The position numbers and the translations under genes were made by a program. The notes beneath the pieces were generated by a model. It did no database searches, had not been told where the DNA came from, and was given only the letters and a program-made list of their open reading frames with translations. Source: Cucumis sativus (taxonomy: Eukaryota; Streptophyta; Magnoliopsida; Cucurbitales; Cucurbitaceae). Taken from it: a DNA stretch of 64,000 bases. This document shows, in pieces, positions 23,201 through 36,539 of the stretch (positions are counted from its first letter, which is position 1; each line of letters starts with the position of its first letter). Where the stretch lies: contig NC_026658.2 of assembly GCF_000004075.3 (NCBI RefSeq), forward strand, positions 3,720,001-3,784,000. The letters run 5' to 3'.

Positions 23201-24077
23201 TTTTTAATGCTCTGCTTTAAAAGGGTTGAAGAAGAAGATATATTGGGTCTACTAGTTTGCTTGTGTGCAATTTTTTTATGAAACATTTGCGAAATCTGGT
23301 TTGGAATTGAGGGAGAGATAATTTGGGGTCATGGAAGTTCTTCCAATTTGGGTCTTTTTCACCCCCTTTTTCTCTTGAAGCTGGAAGGAAGCAAAAAAGC
23401 TTGGAATTTGTTTGATATTGAGTGATTTTGAAGAAATTCTTGGGTTCTGAGGACTGATTTTGCTCCTTTTTGGAAGATATTTGGTTTCTGTTAATTTTCC
23501 ATAAGTTCTTCTGGTGGAGTTTTGAAGATTTTTCTCTAGTTGCCTTCTCAGTTAAATCTTCAAGTGATTTTTCCATTTGGGTTCTGATTTCTGTATCTCA
23601 GAGTAAACTTCTCTCTCTCTCTCTCTTAAAAAATCTGTACATGTTGAAGTTAGTTCATTATTTGTTTGCCATCTTTTCTTGAAACTTGTCATGTACCACT
23701 GAGGACTTGAACCACAACTTTTGTTTTTGCTAATTTTGTTGTTTTGTGTCGTTATTTAAGTCGATGATGATGGTTAATTACATGGTCTAAAATAGCCTCC
23801 TTAAGCTGGGTAGTTTGTGTGTTTCCTGTCTTGAGTTGAATGTTTCAAAGTTCTTCCTTCTGTGGCCCTGGCTGAAAATTATGCATTGATTCAGTAAATT
23901 GAAGCAAATAAAAATATTCAAGAAGTTTCTGATAAACTATTTGTTTAACAGTTTTCTAAGCCAAGTCAGATTGGCCATCTTTAGAAATTCTATGTTTGAA
24001 TCTATGTCATCAATTGGTTGGTAACGCTTATTACTAACTAAGATTTTAATTTTTCTCAGAGTTGGTGACTCTTGTGA

Positions 24078-27000
24078 ATGGGAACTGATACTACTGAAAA
24101 TGTGGAGGCAGTTTCAAATGCCCATTCCTTCAAGGTATATCGATATCTATTATGTCCTTTCCTTCTAGAACATGTGGCTTGTGTATACAAATGTAATGAA
24201 GTAGAAAATTTTAGATTTTGGATTATTTTCTACAAGTTATGTTTCTTATATTATAAATGAATATTACTTTTTGAAAGTTTTAGAATTGGGATCATATATC
24301 AAATTGTCTCAGTGTCATCCATGTTAATTTAGGTTCATTGTAGAATGTGCACTGAGTTAATGAAATTGGTTGACCGGGTCTCGGAGATATTACCAGAAAT
24401 TGAAGCAGCTCGGCCTGGAAGTCCGGAAGGAAGACAGGCATTATGCAATTTAAACGAAGGAAAGATGAAAGCTGAGCTACTTCTTCAGTATTGTCGAGAC
24501 TCTAGTAAACTTTATCTGGTGAGCATATCTGCTTTATAAAAATGGTCTACGTTTTTAGTTTCACAACGATTGGATGGTTTCTATTAAATGACCAAAACTA
24601 GTAATTTTTCAAGTTAGAATTTACTTAAATTTAAATCAAAATTCTAGATGTAGTTTTGGTGCAGTGCATACATATACTTTTTTCAATTTCCTTTGGTGGT
24701 CCTAATACCTTTGATGGTTGATTCTGGTCTTTAAAGTTTTATGCACTTTTCCTTTTTTCCTTTTACATGTGAAACCTCAATTTTAGCTCTCCAACTTGAA
24801 TAAAATTCCAAGATTAACTCCTTTGTTGAAAACGTCATTTCTAACTTTTATTTAAATTTAGATTATACAAGCGTTCACTTCCCTGACTCAGGTTTCAGGA
24901 ATACTTATTTGTTGTCAATCTAGCTTTATGAAACATTCTCCTGAAGGATCTAAGGGATTATTGCCAAAAGTGGTGTCACCTTGATAGAACCGTAGGGCAT
25001 ACCATGCACTAAAATAATACTTGTTGAAGTTTGTGTTCATTTTTTTTTTATCACCGAAGATATGCAAACCCTTCGTTCAGTTCATGATGCTTGTATATTT
25101 CTTTCAGGCATTGACAGGAGATAGGATTGTCTCTAGATGTCACAGAGTGAGGACTTTGTTGGAGCATAATTTGCGTAAAATTAAATACATGGTTTCCGTG
25201 GCGTTGGCTCGAAAGGTTTCACTTTCGCCATTTTTTTCTTCTTTTTTTTTAAATATCCCCTATTTTGATATCTCGGTGCAAGAATGTGCTCGTTGATGTT
25301 GTCAACTTGTATCATTAACCATATTTATCCATAATCCATGCATATTCGTGCGTTTAGTAGTAGGATGACAATGAAATCATTGTTTGCAGATCTCTCAAAT
25401 AGCAGATGATCTTAGGGTTGCCAAATTTATCCTCGACTCATCTGAAGAAGAGGCTTGGAAGGATATGCGACAATTGCTGAAGCTTGGTGCTTTGCCTCCA
25501 GATGAACTGGAAAAATCTGAAATCAAGGCTCTTAAAACTGCTGCTTTGAGGCTTAATATTTTGTCATCCAAGGAATTGCTGTATGAGAGACGATCAATCA
25601 GGAAATTATTAGATGATGTTGGTCGTGACGATCCCCCGAAAAAGAAGATTTTGACATACCTCCTATATCTTTTGAAGAAGCATGGGGAGTTGATACTGCA
25701 AGAAATCAGAGAAACCCAAGCCGATAGGTCTAGTAGTAATGAATATGGGGAAATTAAAGCTAATGCGCGACACAGAAATTATGCTTCTCAAGCTGATATA
25801 ATACTCAATCGGGCCATCCCCCCTGAGGAATTTAAGTGCCCCATATCAATGAGATTGATGTATGATCCTGTTGTGATTGCATCTGGAGTGACATATGAGA
25901 AGGTGTGGATAGAAAAGTGGTTTCTGGAGGGTCATGATACATGCCCGCAAACCAAAATGAAATTAGCCGATTGTTCAGTGACTCCTAATGTTGATTTGAA
26001 GAATTTAATTAATAAATGGTGCATAAAGTTTGGAGTCACTATTCCCGACCCAAGTGTGGAACCAGAGTGCCCTGAGGTTTGGGAGAATTCCATTGCTAGC
26101 TTTGGAAGTTCAATGAACGATATACATTTACCCATCGACTTCAGCAATATATCACTTGGAGGTCTTGATAATAGTTACTACCCAGATTTATTGAGGCTCA
26201 ATGGTGGCAATGAATTGGCTATCAAGTCTGGGCAGAGTAAAGAGGATGATCAGCAAAGGTTTCAATCTGGTTCAAATGCTGAGGAAATAGACTTGGAGTT
26301 TCCATCTACCATGAGTGAGCTTTCATGGGAATCAAAATGCAAGGTTATGAAAGATATGAAAGTTTCCATGAACAAAAATGGAGTTGGTCTGACCTTATCT
26401 GAAACTGTCTTGGATCAACTTGCCTTATTTTTGAAGGATGCATGTAATCAGCGGGATTCTGAAGCTCAGAAAAATGGATGTGAGCTATTTCTTTCACTTG
26501 TGAGAAGAAGCAGGTAAATTTTTTGCAATATTTCGGCATCTTGATATTTGCTTTTAGATCCTCTTTGAATCTTACATCTTTTACAGAGTAGTGCTTGATC
26601 GGTTTGACCTTATTGCAGATCCAATAGACTGAGTGTTCCTGAGAAGGTTTTGAAATCGTTGGCTAGTTTACTGAATTCAGAAGTGACTTATGAAGTTCTT
26701 GCCATTTTAGAAGCAATATCTGGCCACCGTAAATGCAGCTCTAGTTTTGTCACATCGGGTGCCCTTACTTCATTGGCTAAGTACCTCGACTCAGAGATTG
26801 AAGACTTGCAAGAATTTGCCATTAAAACTTTATACAATTTGTCCATGAACAGCGACATCTGCTCTGACATTGTATCATTGGGGTGCATCCCGAAACTAGT
26901 TCCTTTGCTAAATTACGGGAATTTCTCAGGCAAATGTATATTTATACTGAAAAATTTGTGCCACACGGAAGAGGCAAGAATTTCTATTGTGGGAACTAAT

Positions 27001-27360
27001 GGCTGCATTAGCTCCATTGCACAACGTCTGGGGATGGGCAGTCTTGAAGACCAGGAGCATGCAGTTACTATCCTTCTTTCCTTATGCTCTCAACGAGTTG
27101 AATATTGTGAGTTAGTAATGGAGGAAGGTGTGATCCCTCCTCTTTGCACTATCTCTATGAAGGGAAGTGAGAAAGGAAAAGCAGGTGCCACCGAATTACT
27201 CCGACTTCTACGAGATGTACAGGATAATGAGCCTCAAGATTCTTGTGTTTCTGAACCGTCATCCTCTTACGAGCCCCCGTGCAATTCTGAGCAAAGAACG
27301 CCAAGCAAAAAGTCGGGATTTCTTGGAATCTTCTCAAAGCGCACTCCCCGGAAAAAGTAG
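24078..27360 (+). CDS. PUB5: U-box/ARM-repeat E3 ubiquitin ligase, PUB5-like
   Basis: Exons 24078-24134, 24333-24518, 25108-25215, 25390-26513 and 26619-27360 join in frame to 738 residues. The N-terminal U-box N-terminal domain (M-G-T-D-T-T-E-N-V-E start, then C-T-E-L-M-K-L-V-D) covers about 20-240. The U-box at about 263-335 runs P-P-E-E-F-K-C-P-I-S-M-R-L-M-Y-D-P-V-V through T-Y-E-K-V-W-I-E-K-W and C-P-Q-T. ARM-type helical repeats cover about 435-690, and a basic tail ends F-S-K-R-T-P-R-K-K. U-box proteins recruit E2 enzymes without zinc, and ARM repeats bind substrates. The N-terminal sequence is close to what I recall of Arabidopsis PUB5 (At4g36550); the substrate is not known to me. A leader exon near 23200-23600 with a 5' UTR intron ending at 24059 is likely. 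Confidence 0.93.
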
Positions 27361-29180
27361 TAACCGTTGTCTCATCTTAAGTAGTGTCTATAATCAATCA
27401 AGTATGTAAATATGCTATCTTTAGAGAAGACTTCAGATATTGGTTTCAAGGTTGGTCTTAGCTTATTCATTTGGCAGTGTATTGGAATTTACTGATAAAG
27501 TCCCATGGATTTGGACTAAGAGTGTTGTATTGTATATAACTTTATATAACAAACTTGGACACCGGGAAGAAGTATGTTGGGTTTTGAGGGGTCTGTCAAA
27601 ACTTCGTAAATTACTAATATGCATTGTACTTCGGAGATTTGTGGCCCGGATAATGAAAACCAACTGTCTTATTACATATTCATATTGTATTGAACGATGA
27701 ACAATTACTCCTTACGATTTTGGATCTTCACTTGTTTTATTGTTCAATGTTATGTGACCTTAAGAGAAGGTTGATTTTCTGTTATCTTCAAAATTGTACA
27801 TTGGCACAATTAGAGTTTGGTCATTCAGAAAAAAAATATTTGAGTTTGATGGTAGGATAATTCCATGGCTTAGTTAAGGTCACCTGGTAACCCTCCCTTG
27901 TGAATACATGATTTTGGCCCCTTTCTTAATATAGATATTTTGAGAAAACAACCCCTTTTCATCCTTGAATTTTTAAGAATTTTTACTAGTTTTTAGTGTT
28001 TCAAATTGGCTAATTTTAGTCTTGAATTTTTAAGAATAGGTTTAGAATATCTCTCCATTCACACAAAGTAAATTAAAATAAGAAAATTGGTTTGGTGTAT
28101 AAGGATGCCTAACCTATTTGAGTCTCTACAAAAAAGAAAAAAAAGTTTAGATATATGTTAAATAAAGAATTAAATTTTTTTAATCTATTAGGGTTTAATC
28201 CAAAATAGAACGTCAAATTATCCGCTAGAATTATATTTTAATCCACGGATGTATGAGATATAATGTTGAATATTTATTCGAATCAAATTTCAATATCTTT
28301 TTTTCTTTAATTTTAGTTCTCGTACTTGCTCTATTTCACTTTTAATCAAATCAAATTTAGTTTCTTGCCAATCATTGCACATTAATGGAATCCTTGGTAT
28401 GTTATTGTAATATAGAGGTAAAATATAGGGTAAAAAGTGTGATTGTCCTAAAAAAACGAAATGTAGAGAAATGATCTGGAGAAGAAGACAAAGAGAAGAA
28501 ATTCTAAAGAAAATGTTTATAAAACCTTTTTTTTACATGTTAAAATCTTGTATTTTGCAACACAAGCTTAGCTTAACTGTGATTTTCTAGTTGAATTAGA
28601 GATGTTTATTTAACCTGCGGGACTAGAGCCCTGCAAGGACTCTTTCCGAATGAGGTGAGGAATCCTCGAAATACAAAGGAAACATAAGAGAGGGAGTGAG
28701 AATTATTTTTTCTCCGTTAATATTTCGGGCTCGAGGATGAGAAATACATTCCCGACCTCAACCCGTCCAAAAGAAAAAAAAATACTTTTATATATATATA
28801 AAGTAGAGATTATTTCTTGGTGGAGAACCCTATTCCCATAGAATAACTAAGAAATCTCGCACCAATTTTTTAGGGATGGGGAATGGGATAGGGGGCGGTG
28901 AGCTCTGTTCTTGCTCGGTGAACATCTTTAGGTTCAATTCCTTAGCTTTAGTCGTACTTAATAATATATTTATATATAAAAAAAACCTTATTTTTACAAA
29001 ATAACCAAATACATCAATTTTTTATTTTTTAAAAAATATATATTTGATTAATATTATTACTAAAAGAAAATGAATAGAGTGAGGGTCATCTCATAAAAGT
29101 TGTAATTTAATTGGTATGTTTCAACCCAAAACGCAAGAAAACCTCGCGTTTAGGGTTTTTTCATCCTTTTTTTTTCTTTT
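27361..29180. other. Intergenic region between U-box and SmD2 genes
   Basis: Contains the 3' UTR of the U-box gene and one hAT-like MITE (28597-28930). The short ORF at 27440-27700 follows the stop codon and is not supported. Confidence 0.6.
28597..28930. mobile_element. hAT-like MITE, 334 bp
   Basis: The left end tagagatgtttatt and the reverse of the right end, taaagatgttcacc, form an imperfect terminal inverted repeat. The flanking octamers agttgaat (28589-28596) and ggttcaat (28931-28938) match at six of eight positions, as expected of an aged 8-bp hAT duplication. The interior is non-coding and is GC-richer than its flanks, with ggggatgggaa-type motifs. Confidence 0.55.
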
Positions 29181-29739
29181 TTGAAAAAGAGCAATATGAA
29201 CCTTAGTTTTTCCACGCGCGAGCCATTTCTCCTGCTCATCTTCTCCTTCGATCTTCTTCTTTATTCTTCGCCACTTCGCCGCCCTCCTCTCCCTTTCCTT
29301 CACCTTCACTCTTCTTCTCTCCCGCCGGTAAGTGTTCTCTCTCTTTCTCTCTCCATCTCACTCTCCGTTTCGTTTTACAGCTACTCTTTCTTTCTCTCTT
29401 CGTTTAGTTTCACTGTTTCCTCCTACTGAATTTTTTATGCAGTTTCCCCCATTACTTTGTTCTTAAGATATTGCATCTGACTTATATGTTATTTTCTAAG
29501 ATATTGCATCTCTTCTCTCGCTGTGAATTTTTCTTGAATAGTTTAACCTAGACTTTGGTCTCTCTGGAGCATGATGTTCTTTAGAGTTTAGGGTAACCTT
29601 AGGAACATACTGTTTATGAAATTATGCTGGTGCGGTTTTATTTACTGTCATTCTTTCTATGTGCTTATGGTCGTATGTTTGTCATGTAATTGCAGCCTCA
29701 CTCCAAGGACATTGCCCAGGATCTACTTCCACTTACAAC

Positions 29740-31585
29740 ATGAGGTATTGTGTTTTTCGGTATTTGTATACTTTGTTTGTTCGCACATCTTGGTCTTTTT
29801 TGTTCTTTTACTAAATTCTTTACATACTAATGGGTTTCGTGTCCTCTTTTTTGTCTTCAATTGCAGCCGACCGATGGAGGAAGATGTAAGTTCCTTCAGT
29901 CTGTTATGCTTTCAATTTTAGTACTTTCATCCAATATATGTTGCCTTTGCCTAATTGGTCTAGCCTCTATATTAGCACAAGTGTTAAAGAATCATGACTT
30001 GCTCTCGAGTCATTACCAACGCTTTTCATTGTATAATCTCTGCGGCTTCTTTTTCTTTTCGTCTACACAACTCTTTTAAGTTGGAAGAAAATGTTGTCCT
30101 TCGTATCGAAAAATCATGATATTTTTTTCCACAACTGTTCGACTAGTCCACATGAAGCAACTATTAGACTCTTTCAATTGAAGTTATTAATTTTTGGGTA
30201 AGGTTTTGTCATGTTTTTTTAATTAGTCTATTTATTTTTTAAACCTTTAGTTAAAAAGGTCGGCTTCATGTCAAATTTAAATATAACCAAATTCTACTGG
30301 TTGAATGATATTTTTATATATTGAGAGTTGATGCTCATAAACCATTTGACAAGTTCAACTGGCCTTTGTGTTTGGACCAGGAAGGCCAGATATTTTTTAT
30401 GTCTTCAAAAAGAAATTTTCTTATTTTCTATCATTCACCTGGCTACCGTGAATGATGTTTCTTGAACCTCTAGTAGAGCAATACCAGTTCTATGTTGGGA
30501 ATTCGTTGGTAGTTGGTCTTTTAAAAGGGTTTAATTATTAGCATTGTAATTTCTTTCTCAATAAAAATCTATTTGTTTCTGTTAAATGTGAAATTTTTGC
30601 TATCTTTCAGGTGCTATGATTAGCAAGAAATGATATGATTTCTTGAGACTAGTTTTGTACCTTTTTAAGTGAAACTGATGATCTTTTGATTCAGTTCTGT
30701 TTTCTCTTTCAACTTTGTTTCTATAGTTGGTTAATGTATTTTTTTCCCTATCCATTTGATGGTTGTTTACCAACTTCTTACACTTTTGCATTCTACTTAT
30801 GAAAAAATGTTTAGTTTTTAATTAAAAAAAAATGAACTGTGACTTTTCCATGAAACTCATTTCAATAAGTAAATTACCATAAAGGTTTCATTTTTTCTTT
30901 CTTTCTAGTGTTAGCTTAATGTTCTCTCTCTAGAGTTTTTTTTTTTCTTGGTTTAATCTCTCGAGTCACCCTTCCTTAGTTTGTTCCTGTCATACTGCAA
31001 AATCCTTGGACTTGTGTTCTATTTTTTTTTTTGACTTCCAACTCTACTGAAGTGTTTCTACAAACACAATTACGAATTACTTGCTTTGAACTCTCTGCAG
31101 ACTAGCAAGAATGAGGAAGAGGAGTTCAATACTGGTCCACTTTCCGTGCTCATGATGAGTGTTAAAAATAACACTCAGGTATGCATTTGTTTGTGTGTTT
31201 AACAGTTCCACTTGTAAATCAAGGCATAACTGTTCAAGTGAAAATGATGTTTATATGTTTTGGACCTTCTTGACAGGTTCTCATAAATTGCCGCAATAAT
31301 AAGAAGCTTTTGGGACGTGTAAGGGCCTTTGACCGGCATTGTAATATGGTTCTGGAAAACGTTAGAGAGATGTGGACTGAGGTTTGTCTTATTGATGTGT
31401 GCTTACTATTTACTCTTTTTCTTGCTTAGACTCAAGTCATGGATCTTATGTTGTATTACTATGACCAGGTACCTAAAACTGGGAAGGGCAAGAAAAAGGC
31501 TCAGCCTGTTAACAAGGACAGATTTATCAGCAAGATGTTCCTGAGAGGAGACTCGGTCATTATTGTTCTTAGGAATCCCAAGTAA
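29740..31585 (+). CDS. SmD2: Small nuclear ribonucleoprotein SmD2
   Basis: Exons 29740-29744, 29867-29885, 31101-31178, 31277-31381 and 31469-31585 join in frame to 107 residues, the normal SmD2 length. The Sm1 motif ([20 protein letters not shown]-style, about 24-43) and the Sm2 motif ([11 protein letters not shown]) are complete, separated by the [10 protein letters not shown] loop. SmD2 pairs with SmD1 in the seven-membered Sm ring on U1, U2, U4 and U5 snRNAs in the nucleus. The leader is spliced too (about 29190-29327, then 29696 onward). The start codon lies five bases before an intron and the second coding exon is only 19 bases long. Confidence 0.96.
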
Positions 31586-33060
31586 GAAGAGTTGATCATC
31601 TCATCATATGTTCGGTTTGGATTCTCAAGTCAACTCCATTTGTCTACCAATCTTTTTTGCTTGTCATCAAACTTTCATTTGATAGCCTGACGGTCTGCTA
31701 AGCTTGGGGCTATCTATATCAGTTTGTAGTTCGTTTTGATTTTTCATTCCCGCAAACCATTTACCAAATATTGTAACTCTAGAAAGTGTATTTGTTTAGG
31801 TATGGGAGATTATTAGTAGAAATGCCATATGTTTTTAACGTGTGTATTGAATAGAGTTTATCTTTGCAACTGTTGAGACGTTATCTGTTTTGATCACAAG
31901 TGGATATTATCATTCGTAATTACGAGGATCTTTTGGGCATGGTAGATGATGTGCTGTTTCTCTAGTCTTGTTCCTTGTTGCATATGTTCATGTGATACCA
32001 AGGAATCAAATTTTCATCGGGATGTCAGTGTTTGTTTGTTGTGTTCATAAATCTTAGGGTTCAGCAATCATCAGTTGCTTTTGCATTTGTGCACACTCAA
32101 TTACTCTTCAACTTATGGTAATCGACATATGTTAGCTGTATTTCCTTCTTTTAGGACCTTTTCATATTTTTTTTATACGAGAAATTTCTCGTCTTCCCGT
32201 AGATTAGAAGGAAGGATATTTTCATGGTGAATTCACATCAACAACTCTTTGCAATGACTTGTGTAGAAGTGTCTAACAGTTGGTTTTTACTAATGGTGAT
32301 GGTCTGGTTAGTTATATGTACAAATTTCACCTCACAAGTTAATAGTGAGTGTGAGCTTTAGTCTAAAAGTTTGTGTTGTTTCATTGACGTATGAGTATGG
32401 TTAACCCCTCTTTTGTGAAACCTTTAGATCAAATAGAGGATTTCCATAAAAGGATGTGAGAGTTGGGATATCACTACAAATTTGAAATGTTAGGTTTGTT
32501 AGATTTTCTTTGCTTTGTTAAATTTAATGGTGTTTAGGAAATGCTGTTAGATCTGGCACTATGTCTTTAAAAGTTAGATGAAATTCTAGATATTCGATGC
32601 TTGAGATAGAGAAAAGAATTTTGAGTTCAAATTATTGTAAGACCACAACTTTATTAGTTTGAGTTTCTTTTAATACAATCCCAAAATTGAAGTATAAATT
32701 AATATTTTTCATAAAATGAAATATGTACTGTTTATTTTTATTATTGTTTGGTTACACGAATTTATTCGAATCTTCTAAATATTTAATTTGTATAAGACTA
32801 TTTTATTCCGGGGCTTATTGATTTCACATGTTGGTGTTAACTAATTTAATTCCATCAACTTTAGTATTTGTATATAAGACTATTTTCTTTCTCTCACTTC
32901 AACTAAACAAGCTTTCATCCAAACATAAAAACTTTTAATTCCAATATATTGACTTTATACTTCAACATCTTAAACTCATTTGTTGTTAAAATGTCTTAAA
33001 TTAAATTTATTATTATCTCGTATTCATATGTAACTATTTATAAATATTTATGATTGTGAT

Positions 33061-33106
33061 TCCAAGATTGAGAGAAGTGCATTTCCAAGATTGAGAGAAG
33101 TGCATT
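33061..33106. repeat. 23-bp perfect tandem duplication
   Basis: Units 33061-33083 and 33084-33106 begin tccaagattgagagaagtgc and are identical. Confidence 0.9.
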
Positions 33107-33531
33107 ATGTAAACTATCTATTTTATTCACTCGAATAAAATTATGAATGTACCTAACACATCGTTAGTAATCATACGTACATATCTTTTATTTGTCAATT
33201 TTGTAACTTTCCTCGTTCAAATGTTTTACTTGTCAATTTTGTAACTTTTCCTCATTCAAATGTGAGTGAATAAAATTAACTCATCAGAAGCTTGAATTTT
33301 TCACCACCAAAGGTTCAACCACCTTTAACAACTCCACAATGACTAGAATTCGAACCCACACGACTTTGACTACTGATTCGAGGCAGAAGACAAGGACAAA
33401 GGGGGAATCCACCATACAATAGTGTTAAACCATTTCCAATCAGAATGTCTCATCGTACGAGGAAGTAAACACGAAGAAATCTACATAGATAATACAACGC
33501 GGATTGACATTTATAATAATGTATGCGCATT

Positions 33532-33595
33532 AGAGCCAAGGAGATGATACAAAATATAAGTCAAGAGCCAAGGAGATAATACAAAATACAAGTCA
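33532..33595. repeat. 32-bp tandem duplication
   Basis: Units 33532-33563 and 33564-33595 (agagccaaggagat start) differ at about two positions. Confidence 0.9.
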
Positions 33596-33739
33596 AACCT
33601 CAGGATTAATAACTCTCAGTGACAATATCAATCGCATAGCCGCCTTCTCAGCTGTCAATAATGCTGCTTGTGCAGTTCTTCCCAACAATTTCAAGCATTT
33701 TCGAACCTTCTGATGATGACCGCTATTCATGAAAGGATG

Positions 33740-35620
33740 TCATTCGCAGGCTGGCTTCGTGTCGAAGCTGCTCAAGCAGATTGCAAAGGCTTGGAATGCA
33801 GAAAGGGGGTAATGATAATCCATGGTGAAAATGTCTTTTCCGATTTTTCCAAACTGGAGAATTACCTTCTCTTGCTCTTCTACTGAAACATTGTGAGATT
33901 GATCAACAGCTGCAACAAGTTGAAAGTTCTTAACGGATGCAACAGTCACTCGTCCTCTGAAATTTAGGCACCAGCACTGCAGCTGCTCGTGCCATCTCGG
34001 TGCCTTGTTTTTAAGTACCAAGGATTCATCCGAGGCCCGAACTGCTGGTTCAGATTGGATCTTTGAGCCAAAGTCCTTGGTTGTTGAATCCTTTCTCATA
34101 GAATCGGACATGGAAGAAAGGTGGTCATCAAGAGAGTATGTGAATGATGTAGGTGTTGGGGCAGTGCCTCCCTCCTGAATTGAAGAGACTGGAATCGTTT
34201 GCATGATGCACTGCATTCTCCGAGGACCTCTAGTACGAAGAACATTAAGTTCATATGATATTGTACCTACGCTGTAGTTACATGCAGGAACCCTAGGAGA
34301 GACTTGCTTAGAGCGAAATCTGCGGCTTGACCGGCTATTTTGTCGAGCTGCAGGGTCACAAGGAGGCTGGCTGTCATAAATCGAGAACTTCGTACCCAGG
34401 AAATTAGACCTGACAAATGTTTGTAAAGTAAGTTAGCATGAGAAAAATACAAAGACAAAAAAAATGAAAGTCTATTAACACTCACCTTAATTTACCAACA
34501 TAGGTACTACTAGCTCGAGAAAAGTCATCAGCTGCTAAGGATATGATGAAGTCAGTACCAGCTGCTCTCCTGACCCTCTTAGCTGCTAACAACAATTTAT
34601 CCTTTTCATCCTCCGCTGTCAATTCAATTTGTGTCATGAGTCAAAAGAAAATATTCATATTCCATAACTTTCCAAAAGTATATTTGCGTCAAGGCATGAA
34701 TAAGTGGTCTATCAAGTCAGACTTTTGTTCTAGAAACTAATGACTATAAAGTACGAAGGGACATGGTCAAAAAAATGTCATCCAAAAGAATCCAATCTAA
34801 TTGAGCATTTTCATCCATCAATAGCTGTTCATCTTAAAAGAGGAAATTCCCAAGTGAAATAAAGAAAAAAGAAATGCTAGTTAGGCTCAATAACAGACAA
34901 AAACAGTAGAATTGTTAATGGCAAAAAATGGATTCCCAGAAGCATGACGATAGCAAATTGCCATCTTTACATATAACCTTGGTTATTTAAAAACTGCTGG
35001 ATAAGTTATTCCGTTCTTTTTTCCTTCAAATTCATCAACGACAATATATTGAACTGTGAACAGAAATGACTTACAAGGAACCAAACCAAAGTAAAGGAGG
35101 TAGGTTGAAGTTGCTCTATCTCTTCTGATGAAGCACTGAAATGGAGACTCCCGAGGGCCAGGCTTTAATTGTAAACAGAAAATCAAAACATGAATATGAA
35201 TATGAACATGAAAATGAAAGGATTTCACCAAAAAGAGGGGGGGAGAAGGATAAACCACAATACCTGCTTTAATGAGATTGGAAATGTGAGCCTTCCACAT
35301 TGCTCAGGAGTTCTGATAATCTCCTTTGTAATGGTTCTCCAAGACCTACAAACTGAAGCACAAAAAACAACTACAGCTCGTGCAGGCCACGAGGTTTCAC
35401 TCTCTTCCACTCTTCGGATGATGTCTAAAAGTAATTCGGGGGGAAGATTTGCCCATCGACCTTGCTGAATTAACTCCAATGGAGAAGGTTCTTGATCCGG
35501 TGCAATGTGTGACATCGTCCGGTTTCGCCAATGCCTACTCCCTTCTTCTCCTCGCTTAGAAATGCTCCCAATTCCATCTTTCATCTCTCGCAGCTCTCTA
35601 ACAAAGCTTTTAAGCGACAT
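33740..35620 (-). CDS. TLP2: Tubby-like F-box protein, TLP2-like
   Basis: On the minus strand, exons 35620-35264, 35162-35075, 34615-34486 and 34409-33740 join in frame to 414 residues. An F-box at about 54-105 ([13 protein letters not shown] ... C-A-S-V-C-R-S-W) precedes a full Tubby C-terminal domain (F-P-I-S-L-K-Q-P-G-P-R to the end), with the [10 protein letters not shown] strand, [11 protein letters not shown] and the terminal [15 protein letters not shown]. TLPs bind phosphoinositides at the plasma membrane through the Tubby barrel and ASK/SKP1 through the F-box. The start M-S-L-K-S fits the family; an upstream in-frame ATG at 35695 is probably intronic. A leader exon around 36142-36500 is likely. 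It matches my memory of Arabidopsis TLP2 (At2g18280). Confidence 0.93.
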
Positions 35621-36539
35621 CTTTCTCCAGCATAAGCAAGCACGCTTTCTGTCAAAATCAAGCCTCCCACCGACCACCCTAATTAAATCAAACATACAAA
35701 GGGAGAAAGTTGAACGACAAAGGAAACTAAAGTGGAAAAAGAAACTTAAAAATGTATGTTCTCACGAACAAAGATTACAGCTATTAAATTAAACTAGTGC
35801 AGCCATTCATACCACTTAATTAAAGAACTTAACTTTCAACACGAACGCTAGCTCCAATTGAAAGGGTTTTATGATTCCATAGATATGATACAGCTATTTC
35901 ATCATAAATTTACTCAGAGCACACGATAAAAACAAGGGCAGATTACAATTTCCTCTTTACAACCTCAAAAGTAAAACTTGCTTTACTCATATTTTCGAGG
36001 CTAGGTCAAAATTTCCCATCAGGGATCCGGGGAGAACCGTATGGATTCAGTGATCTCACACACAGATTCTCATTGATTCCATAAATAAAAACCTCACAAT
36101 TACTCAAATGCCGCTAAAAACCTCGAAGAAGAAACCAACCTGTTCAAAGATCAGGCAGATCGAGAACAGAAAACAGCTGAAACCCAGAACTTCCTGTCCA
36201 CAATGCGTTCTTAAAAGAGATGGAGGAGGTGGTTGGGAAGAAGAAATCCCTCCAGATCAGAAGAAGAACATGGATCGAGACGGAGAAACAGGGGGAGACA
36301 TGAAATCTTAAACCAAGTATCACCAATTGGACTACATGGAAACCCCAGATCCCGTGGTGGTCGCCGTTGGAAAACCGTGAAGAATCAGCATGGTGAAGTG
36401 AAAAAAAATGGAGCGGAGAAGAGGAAGAAGAAGAGGGTGAGGGAGGAACAGCGAAGCAAAGGAGTGCTTGGCCACCACCAGAGGCTGAGAGCTTCAATCA
36501 CAAGACATGGCCCAGCCTTCTCGACCTTAAACGGATCCA

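Larger units (their letters stand above)
31586..33739. other. Intergenic region between convergent SmD2 and Tubby genes
   Basis: Contains the SmD2 3' UTR and AT-rich DNA with three local tandem duplications (33061-33106, about 33186-33263, 33532-33595). No gene is seen. The end near 33480-33739 is likely the 3' UTR of the Tubby gene. Confidence 0.6.

Noticed and set aside
23217-23576. 119-residue minus-strand ORF
   Set aside because: It lies opposite the probable 5' leader of the U-box gene and has Lys/Asn-rich low-complexity composition with no domain.
33300-33360. Possible tRNA-like B box (gaattcgaaccc) on the minus strand
   Set aside because: No A box at the right distance and no cloverleaf; not enough for a tRNA or SINE call.
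35621-35695. N-terminal extension of the Tubby gene from the upstream in-frame ATG at 35695
   Set aside because: The family starts at M-S-(L/F)-K-S, and the upstream segment contains likely intron acceptor sequence, so the Met at 35620 was chosen.
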